Positions 7,599-14,046 of a stretch of DNA of 19,188 nt are shown one piece after another (position 1 is the stretch's first letter; every line of letters begins with the position of its first letter). Source of the DNA: an uncultured Lachnospiraceae bacterium. Lineage in GTDB: Bacteria; Bacillota; Clostridia; Lachnospirales; Lachnospiraceae. The translations under genes were made by a program, and so were the position numbers. The DNA lies in the NCBI GenBank assembly GCA_910578405.1, contig CAJTQO010000024.1:4877-24064 (forward strand), read 5' to 3'. The notes beneath the pieces are model-generated. The model saw only the letters and a program-made list of their open reading frames with translations. It searched no databases and was not told the origin of the DNA.

Positions 7599-8225
7599 AT
7601 GGAAAAGGATATGACAATTTTATATGAAGTGCATGACAACCTGTATGTGAACCTGACCAACCGCTGTCCATGCGCCTGTACGTTCTGTCTGAGGCAGACG
7701 AAAGACAGGATGGGGGAGTCGGGGAGCCTTTGGCTGAAACGGGAACCTACGGTGGAAGAGGTGAAACGGGAGTTTGAAAAGTTTGACAAAGACGGCGGCA
7801 TTGCGGGGAAGTACCGGGAAGTGGTGTTTTGCGGGTTTGGCGAGCCTACGGAACGCCTGGAAGACTTGTTGGAAATAGCAGGTTTTATAAAAGAGAGATA
7901 CGGGTTGCCTATCCGTGTGAACACAAACGGTTTATCGGATTTGATTCATGGGAAGGCGACAGCGCCTATGTTTGAAGGGTATGTGGATATGGTTTCCATC
8001 AGCCTGAATACGCCGGACAAGGAGGAATATTATAAACTGACGAGGAGCAAATTTGGCGAAGATTCTTATGACGCGCTGTTGAAATTTGCACAGGAAGTGA
8101 AGGCGTATGTGCCGAAGGTGGCGCTCACTACGGTGGAAACGACGATTAGTGAAGAAGCGCAGGCGCAGTGCAGGGAAATCTGCAGGCGGATTGGAGTTAC
8201 TTACCGGATACGTCCTTGGGAGTAG
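7599..8225 (+). CDS. TatD-linked radical SAM protein
   Basis: A 208-residue short radical SAM enzyme. The 4Fe-4S cluster motif CX3CX2C is C23-C27-C30 in NLTNRCPCACTFCLRQ. VVFCGFGEPTERL supplies the GGEP-like SAM-binding box, and RVNTNGL and SISLNTPD follow the usual barrel order. The N-terminus and the CPCACTFC form match the family known as TatD-linked radical SAM proteins (often encoded beside or fused to a TatD nuclease). No tatD gene is present here, and there is no auxiliary cluster domain. AGAGGG lies ahead of the ATG at 7599. The substrate is unknown. It ends 53 bases before rubrerythrin and may share its transcript. Confidence 0.75.
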   Translation: MEKDMTILYEVHDNLYVNLTNRCPCACTFCLRQTKDRMGESGSLWLKREPTVEEVKREFEKFDKDGGIAGKYREVVFCGFGEPTERLEDLLEIAGFIKERYGLPIRVNTNGLSDLIHGKATAPMFEGYVDMVSISLNTPDKEEYYKLTRSKFGEDSYDALLKFAQEVKAYVPKVALTTVETTISEEAQAQCREICRRIGVTYRIRPWE

Positions 8226-8278
8226 GCGGGAGGCATAAACAGACCGATTGGAATGACTCAGATAAGGAGAAAAGAAAG

Positions 8279-8818
8279 ATGGCAGATTTAAAGGGAACAA
8301 AGACGGAAGCGAATTTACAGGCGGCATTTGCCGGGGAATCACAGGCGAGGAATAAATATACTTATTTTGCGTCTAAGGCTAAGAAGGACGGTTATGTGCA
8401 GATAGCGGCTATTTTTGAAGAGACGGCAAACAATGAGAAAGAACATGCAAAGCTCTGGTATAAGCTGCTGCATGGCGGCATTGGCAGCACAGAGGAGAAT
8501 TTGAAAGCGGCGGCGGACGGTGAAAACTTTGAGTGGACGGATATGTACCAGACTTTTGCCAAAGAGGCCAGAGAAGAAGGATTTGAAGAAATAGCCAAAT
8601 TGTTTGAAGGCGTTGGCGCAATTGAAAAGGAGCATGAGGAGAGATACCGCCAGTTGCTGGCAAATATAGAAGGGGATGTGGTTTTTTCCAAAGAGGGCGA
8701 TGTGGTTTGGCAGTGTGCAAACTGCGGGCATATCTGCGTGGGCCGCAAGGCGCCGGAAGTGTGTCCGGTATGCGCGCATCCGCAGGCTTATTTTCAGGTG
8801 AAAGCGGAGAATTACTGA
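8279..8818 (+). CDS. rbr: Rubrerythrin
   Basis: A 179-residue non-haem diiron peroxidase that reduces hydrogen peroxide in anaerobes with electrons from rubredoxin or NADH-linked partners. The N-terminal four-helix ferritin-like domain carries E20, the E53-x-x-H56 motif, AREEGFEEIA near 97-105 and E116-x-x-H119 as iron ligands. The C-terminal rubredoxin domain has C146-x2-C149 and C162-x2-C165 for its single iron. Length and domain order are those of classical rubrerythrin. The frame extends upstream into the preceding gene, but AAGGAG at 8264-8269, nine bases ahead, fixes the ATG at 8279. Confidence 0.95.
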   Translation: MADLKGTKTEANLQAAFAGESQARNKYTYFASKAKKDGYVQIAAIFEETANNEKEHAKLWYKLLHGGIGSTEENLKAAADGENFEWTDMYQTFAKEAREEGFEEIAKLFEGVGAIEKEHEERYRQLLANIEGDVVFSKEGDVVWQCANCGHICVGRKAPEVCPVCAHPQAYFQVKAENY

Positions 8819-8842
8819 TAAATTCAGGCAGGAAGCGGGCTT

Positions 8843-8878
8843 GTTACTGCTCACAACGAAAACGTATATATTGCAAGT
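8843..8878 (+). repeat. Dispersed repeat, copy B
   Basis: GTTACTGCTCACA (8843-8855) and the 22 bases at 8857-8878 repeat copy A (1-70) in the opposite orientation. Here the two blocks are one base apart. A third partial match, TGTGAGCAGTAAC, lies at 1031-1043 as the exact reverse complement of the first block. The 258-base gap between rubrerythrin and flagellin holds this repeat, a hairpin and the flagellin promoter. Confidence 0.7.
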
Positions 8879-8882
8879 GAAC

Positions 8883-8916
8883 ATCCATTTGCGAAGCAAA
8901 TTTTGCATGGATTTTT
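8883..8916 (+). terminator. Probable terminator of the rubrerythrin unit
   Basis: Outer arms ATCCAT/ATGGAT (8883-8888 with 8907-8912) enclose an alternative inner hairpin ATTTGC-gaa-GCAAAT (8887-8901). Five T follow at 8912-8916. The hairpin directly abuts repeat copy B, so it may belong to the repeat element rather than to the gene. Confidence 0.5.
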
Positions 8917-8985
8917 ACCTGTTGCTGGATTGGAGTGAACAGAAACGCGGGCTTCCCGCTCTTTGGGAAAAATATGCAAAAAGGC

Positions 8986-9014
8986 TTGCATGAAACAGGG
9001 AAGCGTATTATACT
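8986..9014 (+). promoter_or_regulatory. Sigma-A type promoter of the flagellin-like gene
   Basis: TTGCAT (8986-8991), a 17-base spacer and TATACT (9009-9014), ending 62 bases before the start codon. No flagellar-sigma (GCCGATAA-like) box is seen. Confidence 0.6.
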
Positions 9015-9076
9015 AAAGCTAAGAAAAAAGAAAATATAGGGGAATGTGCAGCGTTTCGCACAAGAAAGGAGTAGAT

Positions 9077-9838
9077 ATGAGGATATCATCGTTGAATAAC
9101 AATGTGAACTCCATATATGGCAAGATAGCCAGTGGCAAAAGGATTCGTACAGGAGCCGATGATGCGGCGGGTTTGTCCATTGCAACCCAAATGAAGCGTC
9201 AGGGCAATGGTTTGAATGTAGCGGCTACGAATATCAAAGACAGCATTGGGGCTGCGAATGTCCAGGATGGGGCGTTAGGCTCCATTAATGATAACCTGCA
9301 GCGTATCCATGAGCTGAGCATCAAAGCGTCCAACGGACTGTATGGCAAGTCCGAAAAGGGGATGATTCAGGATGAGATTGACCAGCTTTTGAAGGGCATT
9401 GAAGACATAGCTGTGGGAACGCAGTTCAATGGGATGCAGCTTTTAGACGGCAGCATGGCGGATATGAATGTTGCGGCAAACCCGGACGGCACTGGCATGA
9501 AAATCCAGATGGGCAATGCAACGCTGAAATCCCTTGGCATTGAAGGCTACAATGTGACGGGCAAGTTTGACATCAGGGATATAGAAGCCGCCATGGAGAA
9601 AGTAGGCAACGGCAGGGGCAACACCGGCGCTATGACAAACCGTATGGATTATTCCTACAATTACAATACGGGCGCGTCTTTGGAGTCCGTACGTTCCAGG
9701 AGCCGTATTGAAGATTTGGATGTGCCAAAAGCAGTATCTGACCAGAAGAAGGAGAAGCTTCTGCAGGATTACCGTATGGGTATGATGCGCAAGAAGATGG
9801 ATAACGATTCCTTAGTGCTTAAGATGTTTGGTATGTAA
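9077..9838 (+). CDS. Short flagellin-like protein
   Basis: A 253-residue protein with a well-kept flagellin N-terminal D0/D1 helix region: MRISSLNNNVNSIYGKIASG, then RTGADDAAGLSIATQMKRQ and ANVQDGALGSINDNLQRIHEL, and QFNGMQLLDGS. The central variable region is nearly absent. The C-terminal part keeps the D1 helix pattern (GAMTNRMDYSYNYNTGASLESVRSRSRIEDLD) but ends in a Lys/Met-rich tail instead of the usual hydrophobic Gln/Leu-rich D0 helix. AAAGGAG five bases ahead of 9077 sets the start; the frame extends farther upstream without a signal. No flagellar assembly genes are nearby. It may be a minor or dispersed filament subunit, or a protein that has left the filament role. Confidence 0.8.
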   Translation: MRISSLNNNVNSIYGKIASGKRIRTGADDAAGLSIATQMKRQGNGLNVAATNIKDSIGAANVQDGALGSINDNLQRIHELSIKASNGLYGKSEKGMIQDEIDQLLKGIEDIAVGTQFNGMQLLDGSMADMNVAANPDGTGMKIQMGNATLKSLGIEGYNVTGKFDIRDIEAAMEKVGNGRGNTGAMTNRMDYSYNYNTGASLESVRSRSRIEDLDVPKAVSDQKKEKLLQDYRMGMMRKKMDNDSLVLKMFGM

Positions 9839-9889
9839 CGGCAGGACGTTAGAAAAAGATTGAGAAACAGACTGGATTAGTAAAAGGCA

Positions 9890-9925
9890 ACAGGTGTCCC
9901 ATATTGTATGGGGCGCCTGTTTTTT
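9890..9925 (+). terminator. Rho-independent terminator after flagellin-like gene
   Basis: A 13-bp stem (9890-9902 with 9908-9920, two G-T wobbles), a five-base loop and a T-run at 9920-9925, 51 bases after the stop codon. Confidence 0.85.
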
Positions 9926-10045
9926 GCACAGGAGCGTTTACAGGTAAAAGATAACGGGAAACAGCGCCTGCTGACCGGATTGGCTTGCGGCGCGCTGTTT
10001 TAGAATGATTTTGAGCGTTTTAAAAGACGGTAAGGCGGGGTGTAT

Positions 10046-11662
10046 ATGAAAAAGCGGATTCTTAGTGTGGCGTGCGCTTTGGCGTTGTTTGTAACGGCAG
10101 GCTGCGGCGGAAAACAGGGAATGGGCAGCGCTATGGGGGAAGAGGCGGCGTATGGCATAGGACAGGAAGAAGGAGAGGCAGGCCAGAGAGAGGATGCTGC
10201 GGCAGGGCAGGAAGAAGGAACAAACGCGGGACAAGGAGAGGATGCTGGGGCAGGGCAGGGAAAGGAAGGAGGCATGAGTCAGGGAGAGAATGCTGCGGCA
10301 GGGCAGGAAGAAGGAACAAACGCGGGACAAGAAGATGCTGCGGTAGGTCAGGGGGAAGGAACAGGGGCAGGCCAGGGGAATGGAACGGCCTCTGGAGGCG
10401 TAATAAGGGAGGATGGGCTGGCTGCAGAGCGGAAAAAAGACGCCGGGGTCGGGGCATTCTACATTTATTCCTGGGACAGGGAACTCGAGCGACGGTTGGA
10501 GTATGTCTATCAGGCGTATCCTGAAATAGAAAGCAGAATCCATTATACGGTGATTGGAAACGGAGAGGGATACCGGGAGGGAATCGGGCGTTTACTGCAA
10601 GAACCGGAAGCGGAAGAATATCCTGATATGATAGTTATGGGCTCTGACCTTATTTTGGAATATGTGTGCAGCGATAGGCTGCTTGCGGTAACGGAATGCG
10701 GCATTACAGAAATAGATTTGAGGGAAATGAACCCATATACCATTGCCATGGCTACAGACCGCAAAGATTATATCCTGAAAGGGGTTTCCTGGCAGAGCTG
10801 CCCGGGCGCATTCTTTTACCGGAAAGATTTGGCAAAAGAACTTCTGGGGGTGAAGAATCCGGAAGAGATGCAGGAAAAGGTAGGTTCTTGGGAAAAATTT
10901 TTGGAAACGGCAAGGCAAGTGGAGGAAGCTTCCGGCGGTAAAACGAAAATCCTGGCTTCCAGGGAAGGGCTTTTGGAAATTGCTATGTTTGGCAAGACGC
11001 AGCCTTGGGTGGTTTTGGATGGGGTGTTTCAGATGGACGGCACGGAATCCGTGTATATGGAGGTGGTTTATGCCTTGGAAAGGGAAGGGCTGACAGGGCA
11101 GGCTGCAAAGGGGTCGGGGGAATGGAACGCTGGATTTGCAGACGGTTCGGTTTTAGGGTATTTCGGCGGTACGGGATTTCCCGGTGAGGAAATAGAGCCA
11201 AATTGCGGGGGAAGCGGTATCGGGGAAGGGACGTATGGGCTTTGGAATGTATGCCAGGGGCCTGTACCTTATGTAACGGGAGGAAACTGGCTGGGGGCGT
11301 CTGCCGGATGTTCGGATCCGGCGCTGGCAGGGCAGATTATGCAGGCGCTTTGCTGTAATGGGGAAGTGATGGCTGAGGTTTCCAAAGGAACGTCGGATTA
11401 TATGAATCATAAAGCGGTTATGGAGTCTTTTTTTGGAGAAAAGGACAGCGACGGTTTGTTTGGCGGACAGGATGTCGGAAAGGCATTCGCCGCGATTGCA
11501 GACCGAGCAGAGGCATTTTGGATGTGCGTCTATGACTGGGAAATCCATCGGAAGCTGGAGAAGCAGGCGACGGCCTATGCGGCAGAAGAGAAAGATAAGG
11601 AACATGCGGTGGATGATTTCAAAAGAGAAGTAATGGAAACTTTGCCAATGCAAAATTTATAA
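10046..11662 (+). CDS. Solute-binding lipoprotein with repeat linker
   Basis: A 538-residue lipoprotein. The signal peptide MKKRILSVACALALFVTAGC ends in a lipobox with C20 as lipidation site. Residues about 25-120 are low-complexity Gly/Gln/Glu/Ala built from repeats of the AGQEEGTNAGQ type. From about residue 135 the protein looks like a family 1 extracellular solute-binding protein of ABC importers. It shows ITEIDLREM, GVSWQSCPGAFFYRKDL (the usual tested-by-closure loop) and a late YVTGGNWLGAS block that resembles the GGxxxAIS segment. No permease or ATPase gene is adjacent, so the partner transporter is elsewhere or the protein has another role. GGCGGGG seven bases ahead supports the ATG at 10046; a GTG at 10040 is possible. 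Confidence 0.75.
   Translation: MKKRILSVACALALFVTAGCGGKQGMGSAMGEEAAYGIGQEEGEAGQREDAAAGQEEGTNAGQGEDAGAGQGKEGGMSQGENAAAGQEEGTNAGQEDAAVGQGEGTGAGQGNGTASGGVIREDGLAAERKKDAGVGAFYIYSWDRELERRLEYVYQAYPEIESRIHYTVIGNGEGYREGIGRLLQEPEAEEYPDMIVMGSDLILEYVCSDRLLAVTECGITEIDLREMNPYTIAMATDRKDYILKGVSWQSCPGAFFYRKDLAKELLGVKNPEEMQEKVGSWEKFLETARQVEEASGGKTKILASREGLLEIAMFGKTQPWVVLDGVFQMDGTESVYMEVVYALEREGLTGQAAKGSGEWNAGFADGSVLGYFGGTGFPGEEIEPNCGGSGIGEGTYGLWNVCQGPVPYVTGGNWLGASAGCSDPALAGQIMQALCCNGEVMAEVSKGTSDYMNHKAVMESFFGEKDSDGLFGGQDVGKAFAAIADRAEAFWMCVYDWEIHRKLEKQATAYAAEEKDKEHAVDDFKREVMETLPMQNL
10194..10331 (+). repeat. 96-base-offset direct repeat in the lipoprotein linker
   Basis: Positions 10194-10235 recur exactly at 10290-10331, an offset of 96 bases or 32 codons. 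Shorter, decayed relatives lie between and after (10238-10262 and about 10336-10375). The repeats keep the frame and encode the Gly/Gln/Glu-rich linker, so slippage would change linker length without breaking the gene. Confidence 0.8.
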
Positions 11663-11671
11663 AAATGTAAT

Positions 11672-11700
11672 TTGACGGATTCCGGAATCTTCATTATTAT
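11672..11700 (+). promoter_or_regulatory. Promoter of the small-gene cluster
   Basis: TTGACG (11672-11677), a 17-base spacer and TATTAT (11695-11700). It lies just after the lipoprotein stop codon and about 50 bases before the next gene, and could drive the small genes from 11751 onward. Confidence 0.6.
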
Positions 11701-11750
11701 GGATATAGCGGAAACAATAGTTTAGCCAAGGGCAGAAAGAAGTGAGGAAA

Positions 11751-12137
11751 ATGCAGGGAATCCTGTATGACGCTAGAAGGATAAAGGCATATGAAAGCCT
11801 GCATAAGCTGGGACGGTACGCAGGCCAGGAAAAGGAATGGATGGAGGGATTGTGGGCGGAGCTGCTTGCGCAGCCGGAGCTATATATGGAAATGGTCTAT
11901 TATTTGGAAAACCATGCGCTTCAGGATCGGTTTAAGTTTCGGGGATATTCGCTGACGGACTTATATGTGTGGCAGATGGACCGGTATAACCTGGCTCGGG
12001 ATTCAGGGAAAAATACAGCGGAATGCAATAAGGAAGCGCTTGTCCTGCGTGCATTTTACACAATGGCGGATTTTATGCGCAGTCCGGAGGAATACGCCAG
12101 ACGGCTGGGCGAAAGCCCGGGCATGGATAGAGGATAA
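11751..12137 (+). CDS. Hypothetical protein, helical and soluble
   Basis: A 128-residue protein I do not recognise. It is rich in charged and aromatic residues, has no signal peptide or membrane segment, and reads as mostly alpha-helical (for example WMEGLWAELLAQPELYMEMVYYLENHAL, split here only by function-free turns). Codon use is like its neighbours and the frame is clean, so it should be real. The start is uncertain: GTG at 11742 is three codons upstream, and GAGG lies close to the ATG at 11751. It ends 15 bases before the HAAS-domain gene and is probably co-transcribed with it. Confidence 0.6.
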   Translation: MQGILYDARRIKAYESLHKLGRYAGQEKEWMEGLWAELLAQPELYMEMVYYLENHALQDRFKFRGYSLTDLYVWQMDRYNLARDSGKNTAECNKEALVLRAFYTMADFMRSPEEYARRLGESPGMDRG

Positions 12138-12152
12138 GGAGATAGGGAGAGG

Positions 12153-12593
12153 ATGACGAGGACAGAATTTATGGAGGAACTGCAGCGGTCACTGTCAGGG
12201 GCGATGGGGAATAGCGCGGTGAACGGGCATATGCGTTATTACCAGGAATATTTTGATATACAGTTAGGCAGCGGGAAGGGTGAGGAGGAGATTGCGGGGG
12301 AATTAGGGAACCCGCGCCTGCTGGCGAAAACGATTATTGACGCGTCCAAGCGGGAAGGGCGAAACGGAGGCGGGACGGCATATGATGAGGTGTATGAGGA
12401 GAACGCTCATGATACAGGGAAGGAGTCCTTGTGGAAGCAGTATCGAATGCCGGGATGGTTTTGGGCGGCGCTTGTTCTGTTTGGAGCAGTTGCCTTGGTG
12501 GGAGTGGTCAGTTCTGTGGTAGCGGCCATGCTTCCGGTTCTTTTTCCTTTGCTTTGTATTTTGATGTTGGTGCGCCTGTTCCGAAAAAACTAG
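12153..12593 (+). CDS. DUF1700/HAAS-domain membrane protein
   Basis: A 146-residue protein. Residues 1-65 have the HAAS pattern: a helical MTRTEFMEELQRSL start, YYQEYFD, and a GEEEIAGELGNPRLLAKTI block (the usual E-x-x-I-x-x-LG-x-P motif). Residues about 98-142 form two closely spaced hydrophobic segments, so the domain hangs on the cytoplasmic side of the membrane. These proteins commonly work with PadR-type regulators or DUF4097 partners in envelope or sporulation signalling. None of those is encoded next to it here. GGGAGAGG directly precedes the ATG. It lies 15 bases after the preceding ORF and 64 bases before the zinc-ribbon gene. Confidence 0.7.
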   Translation: MTRTEFMEELQRSLSGAMGNSAVNGHMRYYQEYFDIQLGSGKGEEEIAGELGNPRLLAKTIIDASKREGRNGGGTAYDEVYEENAHDTGKESLWKQYRMPGWFWAALVLFGAVALVGVVSSVVAAMLPVLFPLLCILMLVRLFRKN

Positions 12594-12657
12594 CGGGGAG
12601 TCTGCCACCCGCTTGTCCAGAGGGATGAGAGTAGGGCAGTGAAAGGAGGTAAGAAGG

Positions 12658-12888
12658 ATGATTTGTCCAAAATGTGGAAGCAATCACGTTACAACCCAAA
12701 CGTTGACCGATACGGAGGTGACGGAAAAAACAAAAGGATTTGGCTGCGTAAAGGCATGTTTGGGATATCTGATTTTTAATGTATGGGGTATTTTATGCGG
12801 ATTATGCGGTATGGGAAAAGGAAAGAGAAAGACGACCACCAAAATGAGAGCAGTGAATGTCTGTCAGAATTGCGGCAATCGTTTTTAG
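12658..12888 (+). CDS. Small zinc-ribbon protein with hydrophobic middle
   Basis: A 76-residue protein that begins ICPKCGSNHV and ends VCQNCGNRF. The two CxxC pairs (C3/C6 and C69/C72) should bind one zinc ion and bring the ends together. Between them lies a Gly/Cys-rich hydrophobic stretch (about residues 28-53) followed by a basic GKGKRKTTTK run, so it may be membrane-associated. A near-perfect ribosome site (AAAGGAGGT, about 12642-12650) precedes it, suggesting strong expression. I know similar small zinc-ribbon proteins in Firmicutes but no function for them. Its end overlaps the following DUF2085 gene. Confidence 0.7.
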   Translation: MICPKCGSNHVTTQTLTDTEVTEKTKGFGCVKACLGYLIFNVWGILCGLCGMGKGKRKTTTKMRAVNVCQNCGNRF

Positions 12889-13244
12889 AATGCATTAGAA
12901 TATTGGGAAATAACAGCGGATGCCACCAAATGCCGGAAAGAAGCTTTTTTTACAAAGGAAAGCAATTTCCGGTCTGTGCCAGGTGTACCGGGGTGTTTTT
13001 CGGGCATATGACAGCGACGATTTTCTTTTTTTGCAAGAAAAGACTCTCTTTTAGAAAATGCTTTGCCTTGATGGCAGTTATGGGATTTGATTGGGGAATG
13101 CAGGAATTTGGCATTTTGGAATCTACTAATTTTAGAAGGCTTATTACGGGATTTTGCGGAGGATTGGGGCTGTTTAGCCTATATGGCAGGTTGCTTGGCC
13201 TGGCTGCGTTGTTTTGTAAAAACATTCTGAAAAGGGAGAAATGA
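12870..13244 (+). CDS. DUF2085 membrane protein, unusual start
   Basis: About 124 residues. The signature CHQMPERSFFYKGKQFPVCA followed by RCTGVFFG identifies DUF2085, a family of small membrane proteins with conserved Cys (here C18, C36, C39). Two or three hydrophobic segments follow. Homologs usually start 10-20 residues before the CHQ motif. The only start-type codon in that range is TTG at 12870, inside the end of the zinc-ribbon gene. In-frame ATGs exist at 12783, 12795 and 12804, but they lie deep in the upstream gene. No clear ribosome site precedes the TTG, so translation is probably coupled to the zinc-ribbon gene, or the true start was lost. The start is therefore tentative; the family call is firmer. 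Confidence 0.7.
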   Translation: MRQSFLECIRILGNNSGCHQMPERSFFYKGKQFPVCARCTGVFFGHMTATIFFFCKKRLSFRKCFALMAVMGFDWGMQEFGILESTNFRRLITGFCGGLGLFSLYGRLLGLAALFCKNILKREK

Positions 13245-13277
13245 AGAAATTCAAAAAAGACAAATCCTGAAAATGTG

Positions 13278-13306
13278 TATCCCGCCGGAATAGTTCCGGC
13301 GGGATA
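13278..13306 (+). terminator. Perfect 13-bp hairpin after the DUF2085 gene
   Basis: TATCCCGCCGGAA (13278-13290) pairs perfectly with 13294-13306 across a three-base loop. It is GC-rich and well placed, 33 bases after the stop codon, but no T-run follows. It may be a terminator of atypical form, an mRNA 3'-end stabiliser or a protein-binding palindrome. Confidence 0.5.
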
Positions 13307-13340
13307 ATGAGGGGAGTATAAATAATTAATATAAGGGTCT

Positions 13341-13375
13341 GTAAAGGGAAACGATGAAGGGGTATTTCCCTTTAC
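13341..13375 (+). terminator. Perfect 11-bp hairpin, second element
   Basis: GTAAAGGGAAA (13341-13351) pairs perfectly with 13365-13375 around a 13-base loop. It is followed by GATTATTATTATAG, which is U-rich but not a clean T-run. It lies 34 bases after the previous hairpin. The stretch 13245-13783 has no gene; it holds these two hairpins, the palindrome at 13420, the inverted-repeat element and a promoter. Confidence 0.45.
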
Positions 13376-13419
13376 GATTATTATTATAGCACGTTGCCAA
13401 AAAAATGCAATACTAAAAT

Positions 13420-13433
13420 AGTACCAAGGTACT
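13420..13433. promoter_or_regulatory. Operator-like palindrome AGTACCAAGGTACT
   Basis: A perfect 14-base palindrome followed by GA and a run of nine T, with a related half-site GGTACT at 13466-13471. The two-base centre is too small for a full hairpin, though a 5-bp stem with a four-base loop plus the T-run could still terminate transcription. A weak TTGTGC-19-TACTAT promoter (13443-13473) overlaps the half-site. No regulator gene of any kind is next to it. Confidence 0.4.
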
Positions 13434-13481
13434 GATTTTTTTTTGTGCAAAATGAATAAAAAAGTGGTACTATAGTCCTAG

Positions 13482-13644
13482 GACGTGTTTGAATATTTAT
13501 TCCCCCAATCTGCACGCTCCACTTTGCGTGAGATTTGCGCCAAATTCAGGTTACGTTACATAGCCCGCTATGCGACCTTCCTTTGGCGCAAATCTTCCAC
13601 AAATTGTGACGCACATCTTGGGGAAAGCAATTTTCAAACACGCT
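13482..13644. mobile_element. MITE-like inverted-repeat element
   Basis: A 163-base segment with no ORF that folds on itself. The outer arms CGTGTTTGAA (13484-13493) and TTCAAACACG (13633-13642) are perfect. CCCCAA/TTGGGG (13503-13508 and 13618-13623) and a perfect 14-base pair of arms at 13531-13544 and 13582-13595 come next. CATAGC/GCTATG lies at the centre. CTAG flanks both ends (13478-13481 and 13645-13648), compatible with a 4-base target duplication, though CTAG is itself palindromic and may belong to the arms. It would need a transposase in trans. Confidence 0.7.
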
Positions 13645-13716
13645 CTAGAAAACATAGGGACATAGTAAAGGGGAGAGCGTTTACATAGAAAAGAAACTTA
13701 AAAATAAAAAAAGTTT

Positions 13717-13746
13717 TTGCATAGTTTCCGGAATCCGTGACATACT
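13717..13746 (+). promoter_or_regulatory. Promoter of the Asn-rich small protein
   Basis: TTGCAT (13717-13722), an 18-base spacer and CATACT (13741-13746), 37 bases ahead of the start codon at 13784. Confidence 0.5.
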
Positions 13747-13783
13747 ACCTGTGTAACAAAAAATATTCAGGAGGAAATCAAAA

Positions 13784-13936
13784 ATGTCTAAAAACGATTA
13801 TAACCAGAACAACCAGAACAACGAAAACAAGAACCAGGACAAGTTCAATAACAGCAACAATGAAAAGCAGAACCAGAAGAACAGCAACAACAGCAACAAC
13901 TGCTCTAACAACAACCAGAAGGAAAACAACTTCTAA
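13784..13936 (+). CDS. Asn-rich 50-residue small protein
   Basis: A 50-codon gene beginning MSKNDYNQNNQNNENKNQDK and ending in NNQKENNF. By count, 23 of 50 residues are Asn and 6 are Gln, with 6 Lys, one Cys (C40) and almost no hydrophobic residues, so it should be soluble and disordered. Of the Asn codons 21 are AAC and only 2 AAT, a bias that suggests selection for efficient translation rather than a random AT-rich repeat. CAGGAGGA lies seven bases ahead, a candidate promoter lies upstream and a strong terminator 11 bases after the stop. Longer open frames overlap it on both strands but lack such signals. I do not recognise a family; spore- or envelope-associated small Asn-rich proteins are a possible comparison. 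Confidence 0.75.
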   Translation: MSKNDYNQNNQNNENKNQDKFNNSNNEKQNQKNSNNSNNCSNNNQKENNF

Positions 13937-13947
13937 GGAAGAGCGGA

Positions 13948-13985
13948 AGGAAAAGGGATGCCAATGGGCGTCCCTTTTCCTGTTG
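13948..13985 (+). terminator. Strong terminator after the Asn-rich gene
   Basis: A 15-bp stem (13948-13962 with 13967-13981, one G-T wobble) with a four-base loop. The 3' arm is U-rich (CCCTTTTCCTGTTGTC), although no pure T-run follows. Confidence 0.75.
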
Positions 13986-14046
13986 TCTGGCGTTACACCT
14001 TCCACGCCTTGGCACGGATGTCTTTGGAGCGTTGCGCTTAATTAGG

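Noticed and set aside
8940..9076. A flagellar sigma-28 promoter before the flagellin-like gene
   Set aside because: No TAAA/GCCGATAA pair is present; a sigma-A pair with 17-base spacing fits better.
3978..9893. GTAAAAGGCAACAG occurring at about 3978 and 9880
   Set aside because: A 14-base match with no shared flanks or structure; one copy is part of a terminator. Chance or a minor shared motif.
9940..10010. A second terminator (AAACAGCGC/GCGCTGTTT) and a promoter TTGGCT-15-TAGAAT before the lipoprotein gene
   Set aside because: The arms pair perfectly, but the loop is more than 20 bases and no T-run follows beyond TTTT; the promoter spacing is too short. Neither is firm enough to list.
10190..10380. 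A CRISPR array
   Set aside because: The repeats are in-frame coding repeats of a Gly/Gln/Glu linker with uneven units and no unique spacers; no cas genes are present.
13737..14045. A Thr/Arg-rich 102-codon frame and a hydrophobic minus-strand frame (13778-14005)
   Set aside because: Both are out-of-frame readings of the Asn codon repeats. The 50-codon Asn-rich frame at 13784 has the ribosome site, promoter and terminator.
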